From the NCBI GenBank assembly GCA_030015575.1, contig JASDDO010000016.1, positions 112,239,241-112,303,240 on the forward strand: a stretch of 64,000 bases of DNA. The letters are read 5' to 3'. Below are positions 1 through 10,665 of this stretch, piece after piece. This DNA comes from Agapanthus africanus. Lineage: Eukaryota > Streptophyta > Magnoliopsida > Asparagales > Amaryllidaceae. The notes under the pieces are model-generated. The model saw only the letters and a program-made list of their open reading frames with translations. It searched no databases and was not told the DNA's origin. Numbering within the stretch: position 1 is the first letter of the stretch; each line of letters starts with the position of its first letter. The position numbers and the translations under genes were made by a program.

Positions 1-945
1 GTGCTTCTTCGATGCGCTGTTCTCACTTCGACCACAGATTCCGCCATCGGATCGCGTACTGAACCCAAGTTTCGCCCGGCTTTACCCTTGCATTGATCAA
101 TGCCGTTATCGGGGGCGTTCACTAGCACTTGCAAATCGCTGGGTGAACAACAACTCCATTTCTGTGAAAGTCTTGACAGAATCATTTGGAAGTTCGGAGT
201 ACCACTCAAACGCCGTCTCCGACAAGCTGCCGACGAATTGGCGGAGCAAAAGCTTATCATCGCCCCCGGTGTTGCCGCATAGAGCTCTGAACTGGGCAAC
301 GTGTTGGTGGGGATTGCCCGTCCCTTTGTACACATGGAATTTGGGGATTGTGTATCTCGGCGGGTATTTTATCTGGTCATACCAGCCTGGATATGGTCAC
401 CCAATTTTCACGACCTGGCAAGCTGCTTCATTTGCCAGGTGAACTCGTATTTGTTGAGCAATATAATCATCCAGAGCGGCCTTGAAGATAGTTTCCTCTT
501 TTGCTGTTGAAAGAGCCGGCAGAGGATTCGATGTTTCTCCTCTGTCATCTTCAATTATCACTGGAGGATCTTCGGCTGGAGGCTCCGGCTAGATCATCAT
601 GCCCACCATAGCTTGGAATAGCAGGGCCATTTGCTTTATATTGGCCGCTTGCTCTGCAGCCTCTTTGTCCTTCTTCTCAAGCATTCTCTGAAGGAATTCA
701 GCATCAGTTTCCTGATCACGGCGCAGCTCCGTGGATGTTTTCGGGCTTTCTTTTTGCCCGGTGAGTGCGGCCATCGCAGTCAGCATCTCCTGAAGCTTCT
801 GCTGCTGTTGTTCCTGCGCTCTTGTGATGGATCGGGTGAGTGGTCGGTGTCCCGTAGAAGCGCGGCTATCCTCCTTCCCGGATTCCATGTAAACAGTATG
901 TACCACCATGCCCCCAGACTTAGGGCATTCGGGGTCAGTGCCTTT
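1..945 (-). pseudogene. Ty3/gypsy gag, central part with Retrotrans_gag domain
   Basis: Read on the minus strand, 909-589 encodes a polar coiled stretch (RPLTRSITRAQEQQQQKLQEM) and 333-1 encodes the capsid-like domain with FEWYSELP, ELLFTQRF and, continuing to the window edge, VKPGETWVQYAIRWRNL. That is the Retrotrans_gag signature of plant Ty3/gypsy elements. The protein would form the capsid of virus-like particles. The region is a fossil with several breaks and is separated from its N-terminal part by copia A, which entered with a CCTTT target duplication (941-945 and 10666-10670). Confidence 0.75.
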
Positions 946-2819
946 TGTTAGTGTTTATGTCCTAGAAGGCCATTACTGTATCATACTAGTTTGTATATTA
1001 CTTAATGGAAGCTTGGGATATTCACATGTATATAACAGTCTTGCTAAACATGGTAGTATGCTACTTGGTTTTTTTATCTTAATATGTGAGTGTACGTATT
1101 GATAGAGCTCTTAGGATCTTGCTTGACTACCAGCGTTGTGATGGCAGTCACACTAGTGGGGGCTGGGTAGTCTACAAGCACATCCTTATTCAGGTCCCTG
1201 GTCGTTGGATTATCGAGACAGAGCATCGATACTCCGGAGTAGACTAGTGTGTACGCTTCTCATCCCAGTTGGGGAGATGGTCTATCCCACAGCCGTCAGT
1301 ACGTCGTACTGAAGATAGTATACAGGTGCTCGTTGGGTTACGGGTACACCGGACAGGACTCACAGGGAACTGTTGGTTGGTTTTATACCAGTCGTCAGTG
1401 AACAGTTCCCAGGTGACATGAGTACAGCATAGTCCGCAGACTTGACACTGCTACTTCGCCTCGAGTGTGTCCCACTGTTCTTAGATTGCTACCCTACCAC
1501 GGCTCAAAGGAGTCATGCAAACAGGTAGCAGTTGGGTGCAGTCCCGAGCACTTGGAGGCAGTGGCGGTTAGACAGGATTCGTCCCTCCCGGTATTGGGAG
1601 TAGATATCGCGCTGTGTCAGAGAGCCATTACGCAAAGTCCCAGGCTAGGGCAAGCGAGATTTGCTGGTAGGTTCCAGTAGTTTCTCAGGGTGTAATGGGC
1701 TTCCCTCCGACACGACTTATACCGCTATTAGGGGACCGACGCTTGCCGCCCCCTAGGCCGGATATGCGATAGTCTTGGACGAACGGACCGGACTGTATGG
1801 AGATTGTCACATCAGACTCAGTAGGAGTTCGGATGGGTTTCCTCATCGGCCTTCTTATCGACAACTACCTGGGGACCGTTACGTACAGCTAGTGCCGCTT
1901 GCGGTCTGTGGTTAAACCCACTGCCAGCGTAGTAGTCGAGTCTCTAGAGTCCCACACAGAGAGTTTCCTATTCCAGGCGAAACGATATAGAGGTCGTATG
2001 GTTTTACGACAAGGGTTCGGACGCATACGTGTGTTTACGCACGTACGACTTTCGGACAGTTTTTACCAGTCGGCTTTGGTTTAAGCCAGTTACTGGTATC
2101 CGGTTATTGGATTTTTACAGTCTAAAGTTTTTCCGTATTTTTGCGGAAAGGAGGGGCGTTCTCGTAATTATGCGAGAAGCTTCTAGAAGGTGGTGACTAA
2201 GGAGGTTAAGGTGGCATATGAAATGATTGTGATTAGTGAGTCACCTTGATGATTCATAGAAGTCTTTTGTCATTATAATGAATCATCACTAGATATTATC
2301 AAGCATGGTTTCTAAATTCATTTCTTATTCTTTTCTTGTTAAAAGAAATGCTTGATATATATCTTCTTGACTCACTATTCTCATCTCATTATTATTATCA
2401 TCTTCTCTCTCCTCAAGCTCTCCCTCTTCAAAAGACTAATCCTCCCCTCTCATGAGTTGAGAACAAGGGTTAGTAAGACTAAACAATCCATAACCATCAC
2501 TCTATCTCAATCTATCTTCTTTGATTAGCAATCCAAGAAGGTTAGTTGCCTCAAGTTTGGAGGCTAAGCTTGGAGTTTTGCTCTCGGGTGGATCGTCTAC
2601 TACTTCGAGAAGGCCGAGGAGAACAAGGAGTTCGTAAAGACGAAGGAGTTGGTTCATTAGGTATAATCCCTAAACATAGTAGTATAGAAACTATATGTTT
2701 GATGTTAGTTATCGTTTAGCTTCGATTCAAGCGGTTAGTCGATGTTTGTTCACTAAACAAGTTCGTTTTTGAAAATTCTGCCTCCCCACAATTATTGGGG
2801 TGTAGTACATCGACTTACA
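946..2819 (+). repeat. 5' LTR of copia A
   Basis: Starts TGTTAGTGTTTATG and ends CGACTTACA just before the PBS. It is 1874 bp, the same length as the 3' copy at a constant offset of 7846. A TATATAT stretch at 2356-2362 is a candidate core promoter element in the U3/R part. Short open frames inside (for example 1465-1680 and 1899-2084) recur only because the LTR recurs. Confidence 0.93.
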
Positions 2820-2820
2820 G

Positions 2821-2832
2821 TGGTATCAGAGC
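2821..2832 (+). promoter_or_regulatory. Primer-binding site of copia A (initiator Met-tRNA)
   Basis: TGGTATCAGAGC one base after the LTR end is the complement of the 3' end of plant initiator methionine tRNA, the usual minus-strand primer for Ty1/copia elements. Confidence 0.92.
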
Positions 2833-3027
2833 CTCGCTAAACAATAAATAACTTTATTGCAAATTTGTACGAATTTCGAACGAAAAAAACGAAACCGGAA
2901 ACCACCAATTTGTCAAGTTTTTGTCGAAATTTAAATGAAGTCTAAAATTTTTTCAGGGTTGCTCAGAAAGCTTGAAAAGGGTCCAGGAGAACACCCATGA
3001 AATTTGAGCCCATGAATCGGCTAAAGT

Positions 3028-3074
3028 GCCGCGGAAGCGCGGCGGATCCCACCGATCCGCCGCGGTTCCGCGGC
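3028..3074 (+). other. GC-rich leader hairpin, copia A
   Basis: Two 21-base arms (3028-3048 and 3054-3074) are reverse complements with one mismatch around a 5-base loop. The core is CCGCGG-AA/TT-CCGCGG. It lies about 200 bases after the PBS. Confidence 0.85.
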
Positions 3075-4126
3075 CGAGTTGCCGAGTCATGGACTCATTT
3101 TTCATGTGTGGGTCTCCTCTGGTGTTTGGTGTTTTCTGGAATATTTTAATTTTGCTCAGGTTTCCAGTTTACAAAGCAGTATTGGAGCAATGTTAAATGC
3201 GTTTAATCGATCGAAATTGTACAGTATTTGCATATTGGATTATATCTGTGATTGTTTAATGTGTTCGTAAACCTCCCCTAACTGCTAGTATGTCAGTTGG
3301 CAGGGGGTTGCACATTTCTGAAATGGTTTTATCTGTTTGTGCATATGAACTGTAATTGGACTGTTGTGGTGTATAGCCGGGGTTTAGCAATGGGTTATTA
3401 TTTAATTCATTTGTTGTAAATGTAATTTGTTGTAATATTATTTTGCGGGGCACATCCAGGTTGCTGTTGTAGCCACCGATGTATTATTTCATTTTACTGT
3501 TTTTGCTCCTAGGACTGACCCAAGGTGGGGTACACAAACTGCCGGGTGGGTAGTTTGTCGTACCCGTAGGGGTCGAGGGTGGGGTAATGGCTATTCATCA
3601 CAACTGTGTAATCTGTCTTTTCTTGCAGGCTCAAAAGAAATACAGATTGCTTGCAAATCCAATTAAGTTCATCTGTGTTCTGGAATGTATATCATTGCGT
3701 CAGACGAATGTAAAATATCTATATATGATAGTTATTTAGACGTCACTTATGTTTTACACCCGCGCTAGCCCAGCCCCCGCTCTGTCGTTAGTTAAGTAAC
3801 CTAACGGGTAATGACGGGACCCCGTGGCGAATGCGGATGGCATAAGAGGACGTTGTATTTTCGTTGTTTTCTGCAATGATAGGTTAATGATGGGACGCAT
3901 TATCTATAATGCAAAGAAAATAAACCAAAGTTTTAATCGTTGGAACAATTTAAAAGAAACCACTCGGTTAATTTTAAAAACAGATATTTTTAAATGCGGA
4001 GCTTTAACCACTCCTTTTAAAAGCTATCAGGTTCCTTCGGTTATATCAAGTTCACTACGTTCACGGTTTCGCCAAAACCATTCGTAGCCCTCCGTCATTT
4101 CATTTGGGTATTCAGTAGTATTCAAG

Positions 4127-4335
4127 CTATGCATTTTGGCCAATGTCAAGGCATAGTGTTTGGTAGCTGCTGGGTTTTCATTTGTTGCATAAGATAGATG
4201 AGTTGGTTTGGGACAGTCGTATTACCATTTGACCAAAGTTAGGGGTATATGCGGATGGGTTCAAATTGACAAGATAATGACGGGTAGAACTTGACATGTG
4301 ACTTATGACACTTTGACCAAAGCCAAGGTCATAAG
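4127..4335 (+). other. Three leader hairpins with a shared loop, copia A
   Basis: Hairpin 1: CTATGC (4127-4132) with GCATAG (4151-4156). Hairpin 2: CGTATTACC (from 4218) with an imperfect GGGTATATGCG. Hairpin 3: CTTATGAC (4302-4309) with GTCATAAG (4328-4335). The stems differ, but each loop holds a version of TTTGACCAAAGTCAAG; loop 1 has the perfect palindrome TTGGCCAA. Confidence 0.75.
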
Positions 4336-4787
4336 AGCATGGGGCAAAAACTTATATCGGGAATTTCTAAAGAAACTGAAATTTGCAAAGAGATGCATAC
4401 CATTTGGAGTTTGATGAATGTTGGTAGCATTCCTACAACATTATCAGACGATGATATTTGGATCCTGATCCTACTGTGAGTATATGCTACTTATCAGGAT
4501 ATTCGTCACTTAACGATCAATGCTATAAACCTAGTAGGTGTCCAGAAAAGTGTCAGCGGGGTTACGCCCCCAGAGAAAAGAAGTTATTTAATTAAGGAAC
4601 TTCGCGAGAGCGTTGGAAAACCTCCCTCGAAGTATCGACACTGGCCTGGCTGAACGGTTAAGCAAATATTGTACGGTGAGAATAGTCCTGACTAATTCTT
4701 CTTTTATGGTTTGAGGAAGGATTCGAAAAACAGTGGGAGCCATCCAGTTTAGATAAACTAAAACCACTCTAAACTTGCAAGAGCATC

Positions 4788-7700
4788 ATGCTAAAGAGTT
4801 TTATTCTCTCTCTCCTAATTGCAGCGACCCTGAAAATGACTGGACTTAAGTTACTTTTAGAGAAAAATATACTGACAGGGCCAAACTATAAAGATTGGCT
4901 GCGGAATGTCAAAATGGCTTTGACCTATGACAAACTGGGGTACATCCTCACCGCTACGGCACCTGCTGTCCCTGGTCCCAAATCCAGCAATGCGGATAAG
5001 GAAATCCGCAAAACCTGGGATTTAGATTGCGCGAAAGCCAAGTGCATCGTGCTTGCCTCGATGAACAATGAACATCAGAGGAGGCACGAGGATATGGACC
5101 TTGATGGCATATTTCTCCATACAAAGGAACTTTATGGAGAGCAATCTCGTATAGCAAGATACGAGACCTCTAAGAACTTGTTTCGAGCGAGGTTGGCTGT
5201 CGGGTCATCAGTAGGAGAACATGTCCTAAAGATGATCGGCTATATAGAAGAGCTCGTAGACCTTGGGACGACTTTGGATAATGAGCTCTATACAGACCTT
5301 ATTCTCCAGTCCCTTCCTTCCACCTACGCCCAGTTTATCCTGAACTTCAACATTCAAAGAAAAGAAGTTGAACTTCCGGAACTCCTGAACATGTTAAGGA
5401 GTGCAGAGGGCACCTTGAAGAATTCAAGGGAAACACCCGCTATGTTTGTTGGCGGTACATCTTCTTCCGGGTCCAAGGCAAGGGCCAAAGGAAGGAAGAA
5501 GAAGGCCGCACCCAGACCTAGAGGAGGTGTTAGTAAGGTGGGAGGGAAGGGAAAGAAAAAGTTTGCAGCACCGGTAGTTGTCCTGGATGAGTGCTTCCAT
5601 TGTCACAGGAAAGGGCACTGGAAGAAGGATTGCAAGGCGTGGAACGCCAAGAACCAGGAACCGAAGAAAGCTGTGGCTTCGACTTCAGGTGTGTTTGTAA
5701 TTGAGAATTGTCTGTCGATCAACTCTACTTCCTGGGTATTGGATACCGGATCAGGATCTCATATTTGCAATTCATTGCAGGCACTGAGAAACCGTAGAGT
5801 GCTGAAGGAAGGTGATATGACCCTAAAGGTTGCTAACAGAGCTAGCGTGGGAGCTGCGTCCGTCGGGGATTATCACCTAGGATTGACGAGTGGACACATT
5901 TTGGTTTTACATAACTGTTATTTTGTACCAAGCTTAACGTGTAATATCATATCTGTTTCCTTGTTATCAAATAAAGGTTATGATTTCACGTTTGTAAGAG
6001 ATGTTGTCAACATCCACCTTAATCATGGTTTGATTGGGTCCGGTACATTAAATAACGGTATATATGTTTTAAACCAACTCCAAATTTTCAATGTCCAGAA
6101 CACACTAAAAAGAAAGTCTCCAGATTTAAATAAAGCTTTCTTATGGCATTGTAGACTGGGTCACATCAATGAGAGAAGGTTGACTAAGTTGCATAGAGAA
6201 GGATATTTGGACACGTTCGAATATCAAACTTATGACAATTGTCAATCTTGTCTCAAAGGAAAGATGACAAAGACTCCATTTACTGGACAAGGAGTAAGAG
6301 CGAGCGAGCTCTTAGGACTCATACACAGTGATGTATGTGGTCCAATATCTACACATGCGAGAGGTGGTTTTTCCTATTTCATTACTTTCACGGATGATTA
6401 CTCAAGATACGGATTCATTTATCTGATGAAACATAAATCCGAGGCTTTTGAGAAATTCCAAGAGTATAAGAATGAAGTAGAAAACCAAACCGGCAAAAGT
6501 ATCAAAACACTTAGATCTGATCGAGGTGGTGAATACTTGAATGCCGAGTTCCTAGGTTACCTAAAAGAGAAAGGAATTCTCTCTCAGCTTACTCCTCCGT
6601 ACACTCCACAGCATAACGGTGTATCGGAGAGACGGAATCGAACCCTATTGGATATGGAACGATCCATGATGAGTAATGCTGAGTTACCGCGATCTTTCTG
6701 GGGTTATGCGCTAGAATCAGCGGCATATCTTCTGAACAGGGCTCCTACCAAGACTGTGCCTACCACTCCATATCAGATGTGGACTGGGAAGAAACCCTAT
6801 CTTCAGCATATGAAGATTTGGGGATGTCCAGCTTTTGTTAAAAAGCAGCATGTGGACAAGCTCGATGCACGATCAGTAAAATGTTTGTTTGTGGGATATC
6901 CAAAGAACTCCAAGGGATATTATTTCTATTACGCAGAGGAACAAAAGGTCTTTGTTTCTCGTAATGCCCATTTTCTGGAACATCTGTTTTTAGAAAAGGA
7001 ATCAAGTGGGAGCGAAATAGAACTGGAAGAAATTCCAGAACCACAAACTGCTACTGAAAGTTTGGTAGAACCGGAAGTTCAAGAAGAACAGGACATTCCC
7101 GCACCCTTCCGCAGGAGTAGTAGGCCGTCTCATCCGCCTGAGAGATACTACGGTTTTCTCATAGATGGGGATAGAGAGGATTGCATCATAGATGATGATG
7201 AACCTACTGACTTCCAGCAGGCCATCCAGAGCGGCGACTTGGTACGATGGCTAGATGCAATGCGGACCGAAATGGAGTCCATGTACACCAACAAAGTATG
7301 GACTTTGGACTTTGCTCCAGATGGGTTTAAACCCATAGGATGCAAATGGATCTTCAAGAAAAAGATTGGTGTAGATGGACAGGTGGAAACCTATAAGGCT
7401 AGACTTGTTGCAAAGGGTTTTCATCAAAGACCTGGTTTGGACTATGACGAAACTTTTTCTCCAGTGGCTATGCTCAAATCCATTCGGGTCCTTCTTGCTA
7501 TTGCTGCCTTCCATGATTATGAAATCTGGCAGATGGACGTAAAGACGGCTTTTCTAAATGGAAATTTAGAAGAGAGCGTCTATATGGATCAGCCAGAGGG
7601 TTTCAATCAGAGTGGGAGCAGCGGGAAAGTATGCAAGCTGCTTAAGTCCATTTATAGACTAAAGCAAGTATCGCAGAGTTGGAACATCTGTTTTGATGAG

Positions 7701-8777
7701 ACAGTCAAAGAATATGACTTTATCAAAAATCCAGATGAACCGTGCATATATAGTAAAGTTGTAGCCAGAAGTGTCGTATTCCTCGTCTTGTACGTGGATG
7801 ACATTCTATTGATAGGAAATGACATTCCTATGCTACAATCTGTCAAAGGATTCTTATCACACAGGTTCTCCATGAAAGACCTGGGTGATGCCTCTTACAT
7901 TCTGGGGATCCGGATCTATCGTGATAGATCCAAGAGGATGTTGGGACTTTCGCAGTCCAGGTATATCGACACTGTACTGAAAAGATTCAGTATGGAAGAT
8001 TCTAAGCGCGGTAATCTACCGGCTTGTCACGGAATCACCCTCTCCAAAGAGATGTCTCCCAAGACTGATTTGGAAACGGAACGCATGTCTATTATACCCT
8101 ACGCTTCTGCGGTAGACTCTATAATGTATGCGATGTTGTGTACCAGACCAGATGTAGCTTACGCACTAAGCGTGGTAAGCCGGTATCAGTCAGACCCAGG
8201 GGAGAAGCACTGGATAGCAGTAAAGAACATTCTCAAGTACCTGAGGTGGACTAAGGAGATGTTCTTGGTTTACGGCGGAAAAGACCTCAGGTTGGAGGCC
8301 TTTGCTGATTCCGGCTTCCAGAGTGATAAGGACGATTCCAAGTCCATGTCAGGTTATGTCTTTACCCTCAATGGAGGGGCGGTGTGCTGGAAGAGCTCCA
8401 AGCAAGACACCGTTGCTGACTCGACGATGGAAGCGGAGTATATAGCTGCTTGCGATGCCGCAAAAGAAGCAGTCTGGATGAAGAAGTTCCTAACAGAACT
8501 TCAGGTGGTTCCTACCATAGTTGATCCAATACCTCTGTATTGCGACAACAACGGAGCTATAGCTTTAGCGAAGGAACCAAGGTTCCATCAGAAGTCCAGA
8601 CACATCTTGAGGCGGTATCACCTGATCAGGGAGATCATTGATCGTCAGGAGATCGAGGTTCGGAGAGTTGCTTCAGAAGAGAACATTGCTGATCCATTCA
8701 CGAAGGCCCTACCTCAGATTCAGTTCGAGAGGCTACTCGAGATCATTGGTCTTCGATATGCCAGTACATGGCCCTAG
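4788..8777 (+). CDS. Gag-pol polyprotein of copia A (Ty1/copia)
   Basis: One open frame of 1329 residues. Order: Gag with LTGPNYKDWLRNVKMALTYD near residue 30 and a CX2CX4HX4C zinc knuckle (CFHCHRKGHWKKDC, about 268-281); aspartic protease with WVLDTGSGSHIC (about 315); integrase with the HCRLGH...CQSC zinc region (about 453-488), the DDE core (SDVCGP about 513, SDRGGEY about 575) and HNGVSERRNRT (about 610); reverse transcriptase with QMDVKTAFLNG (about 915) and YVDDILLIGND (about 1000); RNase H with ADSTMEAEYIAA (about 1215). PR-IN-RT-RH is the Ty1/copia order, and the wording is close to Angela/BARE elements. The protein packages, reverse transcribes and integrates the element. The first ATG (4788) precedes a pyrimidine tract ending in CAG; the second in-frame ATG (4836, residue 17) starts a more typical Gag and may be the real start. 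Confidence 0.93.
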   Translation: MLKSFILSLLIAATLKMTGLKLLLEKNILTGPNYKDWLRNVKMALTYDKLGYILTATAPAVPGPKSSNADKEIRKTWDLDCAKAKCIVLASMNNEHQRRHEDMDLDGIFLHTKELYGEQSRIARYETSKNLFRARLAVGSSVGEHVLKMIGYIEELVDLGTTLDNELYTDLILQSLPSTYAQFILNFNIQRKEVELPELLNMLRSAEGTLKNSRETPAMFVGGTSSSGSKARAKGRKKKAAPRPRGGVSKVGGKGKKKFAAPVVVLDECFHCHRKGHWKKDCKAWNAKNQEPKKAVASTSGVFVIENCLSINSTSWVLDTGSGSHICNSLQALRNRRVLKEGDMTLKVANRASVGAASVGDYHLGLTSGHILVLHNCYFVPSLTCNIISVSLLSNKGYDFTFVRDVVNIHLNHGLIGSGTLNNGIYVLNQLQIFNVQNTLKRKSPDLNKAFLWHCRLGHINERRLTKLHREGYLDTFEYQTYDNCQSCLKGKMTKTPFTGQGVRASELLGLIHSDVCGPISTHARGGFSYFITFTDDYSRYGFIYLMKHKSEAFEKFQEYKNEVENQTGKSIKTLRSDRGGEYLNAEFLGYLKEKGILSQLTPPYTPQHNGVSERRNRTLLDMERSMMSNAELPRSFWGYALESAAYLLNRAPTKTVPTTPYQMWTGKKPYLQHMKIWGCPAFVKKQHVDKLDARSVKCLFVGYPKNSKGYYFYYAEEQKVFVSRNAHFLEHLFLEKESSGSEIELEEIPEPQTATESLVEPEVQEEQDIPAPFRRSSRPSHPPERYYGFLIDGDREDCIIDDDEPTDFQQAIQSGDLVRWLDAMRTEMESMYTNKVWTLDFAPDGFKPIGCKWIFKKKIGVDGQVETYKARLVAKGFHQRPGLDYDETFSPVAMLKSIRVLLAIAAFHDYEIWQMDVKTAFLNGNLEESVYMDQPEGFNQSGSSGKVCKLLKSIYRLKQVSQSWNICFDETVKEYDFIKNPDEPCIYSKVVARSVVFLVLYVDDILLIGNDIPMLQSVKGFLSHRFSMKDLGDASYILGIRIYRDRSKRMLGLSQSRYIDTVLKRFSMEDSKRGNLPACHGITLSKEMSPKTDLETERMSIIPYASAVDSIMYAMLCTRPDVAYALSVVSRYQSDPGEKHWIAVKNILKYLRWTKEMFLVYGGKDLRLEAFADSGFQSDKDDSKSMSGYVFTLNGGAVCWKSSKQDTVADSTMEAEYIAACDAAKEAVWMKKFLTELQVVPTIVDPIPLYCDNNGAIALAKEPRFHQKSRHILRRYHLIREIIDRQEIEVRRVASEENIADPFTKALPQIQFERLLEIIGLRYASTWP
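4799..4824 (+). promoter_or_regulatory. Pyrimidine tract plus CAG before Gag (possible splice acceptor)
   Basis: A TC-rich run (TTCTCTCTCTCCTAATTGCAG region) ends in CAG just upstream of the ATG at 4836. The same layout, ending CTCTCTCCAG, stands before the first codons in copies B (near 16235), D (near 43830, minus strand) and E (near 55443). Splicing of leader or gag RNA is known in copia and BARE-type elements. That this site is used is inference. Confidence 0.4.
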
Positions 8778-8780
8778 TGC

Positions 8781-8791
8781 AAGTGGGAGAT
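8781..8791 (+). promoter_or_regulatory. Polypurine tract of copia A
   Basis: AAGTGGGAGAT directly before the 3' LTR. The same tract ends the internal region of every copia copy in the window and would prime plus-strand synthesis. Confidence 0.88.
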
Positions 8792-10665
8792 TGTTAGTGT
8801 TTATGCCCTAGAAGGCCATTACTGTATCATACTAGTTTGTATATTACTTAATGGAAGCTTGGGATATTCACATGTATATAACAGTCTTGCTAAACATGGT
8901 AGTATGCTACTTGGTTTTTCTATCTTAATATATGAGTGTACGTATTGATAGAGCTCTTAGGATCTTGCTTGACTACCAGCGTTGTGATGGCAGTCACACT
9001 AGTGGGGGCTGGGTAGTCTACAAGCACATCCTTATTTAGGTCCCTGGTCGTTGGATTATCGAGACAGAGCATCGATACTCCGGAGTAGACTAGTGTGTAC
9101 GCTTCTCATCCCAGTTGGGGAGATGGTCTGTCCCACAGCCGTTAGTACGTCGTACTGGAGATAGTATACAGGTGCTCGTTGGGTTACGGGTACACCGGAT
9201 AGGACTCACAGGGAACTGTTGGTTGGTTTTATACCAGTCGTCAGTGAACAGTTCCCAGGTGACATGAGTACAGCATAGTCCGCAGACTTGACACTGCTAC
9301 TTCGCCTCGAGTGTGTCCCACTGTTCTTAGATTGCTACCCTACCACGGCTCAAAGGAGTCGTGCAAACAGGTAGCAGTTGGGTGCAGTCCCGAGCACTTG
9401 GAGGCAGTGGCGGTTAGACAGGATTCGTCCCTCCCGGTATTGGGAGTAGATATCGCGCTGTGTCAGAGAGCCATTACGCAAAGTCCCTGGCCAGGGCAAG
9501 CGAGATTTGCTGGTAGGTTCCAGTAGTTTCTCAGGGTGTAATGGGCTTCCCTCCGACACGACTTATACCGCTATTAGGGGACTGACGGTTGCCGCCCCCT
9601 AGGCCGGATATGCGATAGTCTTGGACGAACGGACCGGACTGTATGGAGATTGTCACATCAGACTCTGTAGGAGTTCGGATGGGTTTCCTCATCGGCCTTC
9701 TTATCGACAACTACCTGGGGACCGTTACGTACAGCTAGTGCCGCTTGCGGTCTGTGGTTAAACCCACTGCCAGCGTAGTAGTCGAGTCTCTAGAGTCCCA
9801 CACAGAGAGTTTCCTATTCCAGGCGAAACGATATAAAGGTCGTATGGTTTTACGACAAGGGTTCGGACGCATACGTGTGTTTACGCACGTACGACTTTCG
9901 GACAGTTTTTACCAGTCGGCTTTGGTTTAAGCCAGTTACTGGTATCCGGTTATTGGATTTTTACAGTCTAAAGTTTTTCTGTATTTTTGCGGAAAGGAGG
10001 GGCGTTCTCGTAATTATGCGAGAAGCTTCTAGAAGGTGGTGACTAAAGAGGTTAAGGTGGCATATGAAATGAATGTGATTAGTGAGTCACCTTGATGATT
10101 CATAGAAGTCTTTTGTCATTATAATGAATCATCACTAGATATTATCAAGCATGGTTGCTAAATTCATTTCTTATTCTTTTCTTGTTAAAAGAAATGCTTG
10201 ATATATATCTTCTTGACTCACTATTCTCATCTCATTATTATTATCATCTTCTCTCTCCTCAAGATCTCCCTCTTCAAAAGACTAATCCTCCCCTCTCATG
10301 AGTTGAGTACAAGGGTTAGTAAGACTAAACAATCCATAACCATCACTCTATCTCAATCTATCTTCTTTGATTAGCAATCCAAGAAGGTTAGTTGCCTCAA
10401 GTTTAGAGGCTAAGCTTGGAGTTTTGCTCTCGGGTGGATCGTCTACTACTTCGAGAAGGCCGAGGAGAACAAGGAGTTCGTAAAGACGAAGGAGTTGGTT
10501 CATTAGGTATAATCCCTAAACATAGTAGTATAGAAACTATATGTTTGATGTTAGTTATCGTTTACCTTCGATTCAAGCGGTTAGTCGATGTTTGTTCACT
10601 AAACAAGTTCGTTTTTGAAAATTCCGCCTCCCCACAAGTATTGGGGTGTAGTACATCGACTTACA
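8792..10665 (+). repeat. 3' LTR of copia A
   Basis: 1874 bp, TGTTAG to TTACA, followed by the CCTTT target duplication and then gypsy gag. It differs from the 5' LTR by about 25 substitutions by hand count, with no length change. Confidence 0.93.

Larger units (their letters stand above)
2833..4787 (+). other. Long structured 5' leader of copia A
   Basis: About 1.95 kb separates the PBS from the gag-pol frame and holds no long open frame. It carries a series of inverted repeats: a GC-rich hairpin (3028-3074), a hairpin at 3527-3565 (GGTACACAAACT against AGTTTGTCGTACC), a CGTTAG...CTAACG palindrome near 3785-3805, and three hairpins with related loops (4127-4156, 4218-4254, 4302-4335). Equivalent structures recur in copies C to F, so the leader looks constrained as RNA. 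Confidence 0.7.
946..10665 (+). mobile_element. Copia element A (Ty1/copia, Angela/BARE-like), looks whole
   Basis: Two 1874 bp LTRs (946-2819, 8792-10665) flank a PBS, a 2 kb leader, a single gag-pol frame and a polypurine tract. The target duplication CCTTT is perfect (941-945, 10666-10670). The LTRs differ at about 25 sites by hand count (about 1.3 %). At the often used plant rate of 1.3e-8 per site per year that is roughly half a million years. No break is apparent in the coding frame. It lies in the gag of the gypsy element. Copia F is a second copy of the same family in the opposite orientation. Confidence 0.93.

Noticed and set aside
1465-1680. 71-codon frame recurring at 9311, 33837 and 41672
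   Set aside because: It recurs only because it lies in the A/F LTR. No domain, and other frames of the same LTR are equally open.
2820-2835. tRNA-like sequence at LTR borders
   Set aside because: Only the 12-base complement of initiator Met-tRNA is present, i.e. a primer-binding site and not a tRNA gene.
4788-4835. N-terminal MLKSFILSLLIAATLK as a signal peptide of the A polyprotein
   Set aside because: The hydrophobic reading is produced by a TC-rich tract that looks like a splice acceptor; Gag proteins of this lineage start at the next ATG.
8778-8791. Envelope-like frame after pol
   Set aside because: In every copia copy the PPT and LTR follow RNase H within about 20-50 bases; there is no room for an envelope gene.
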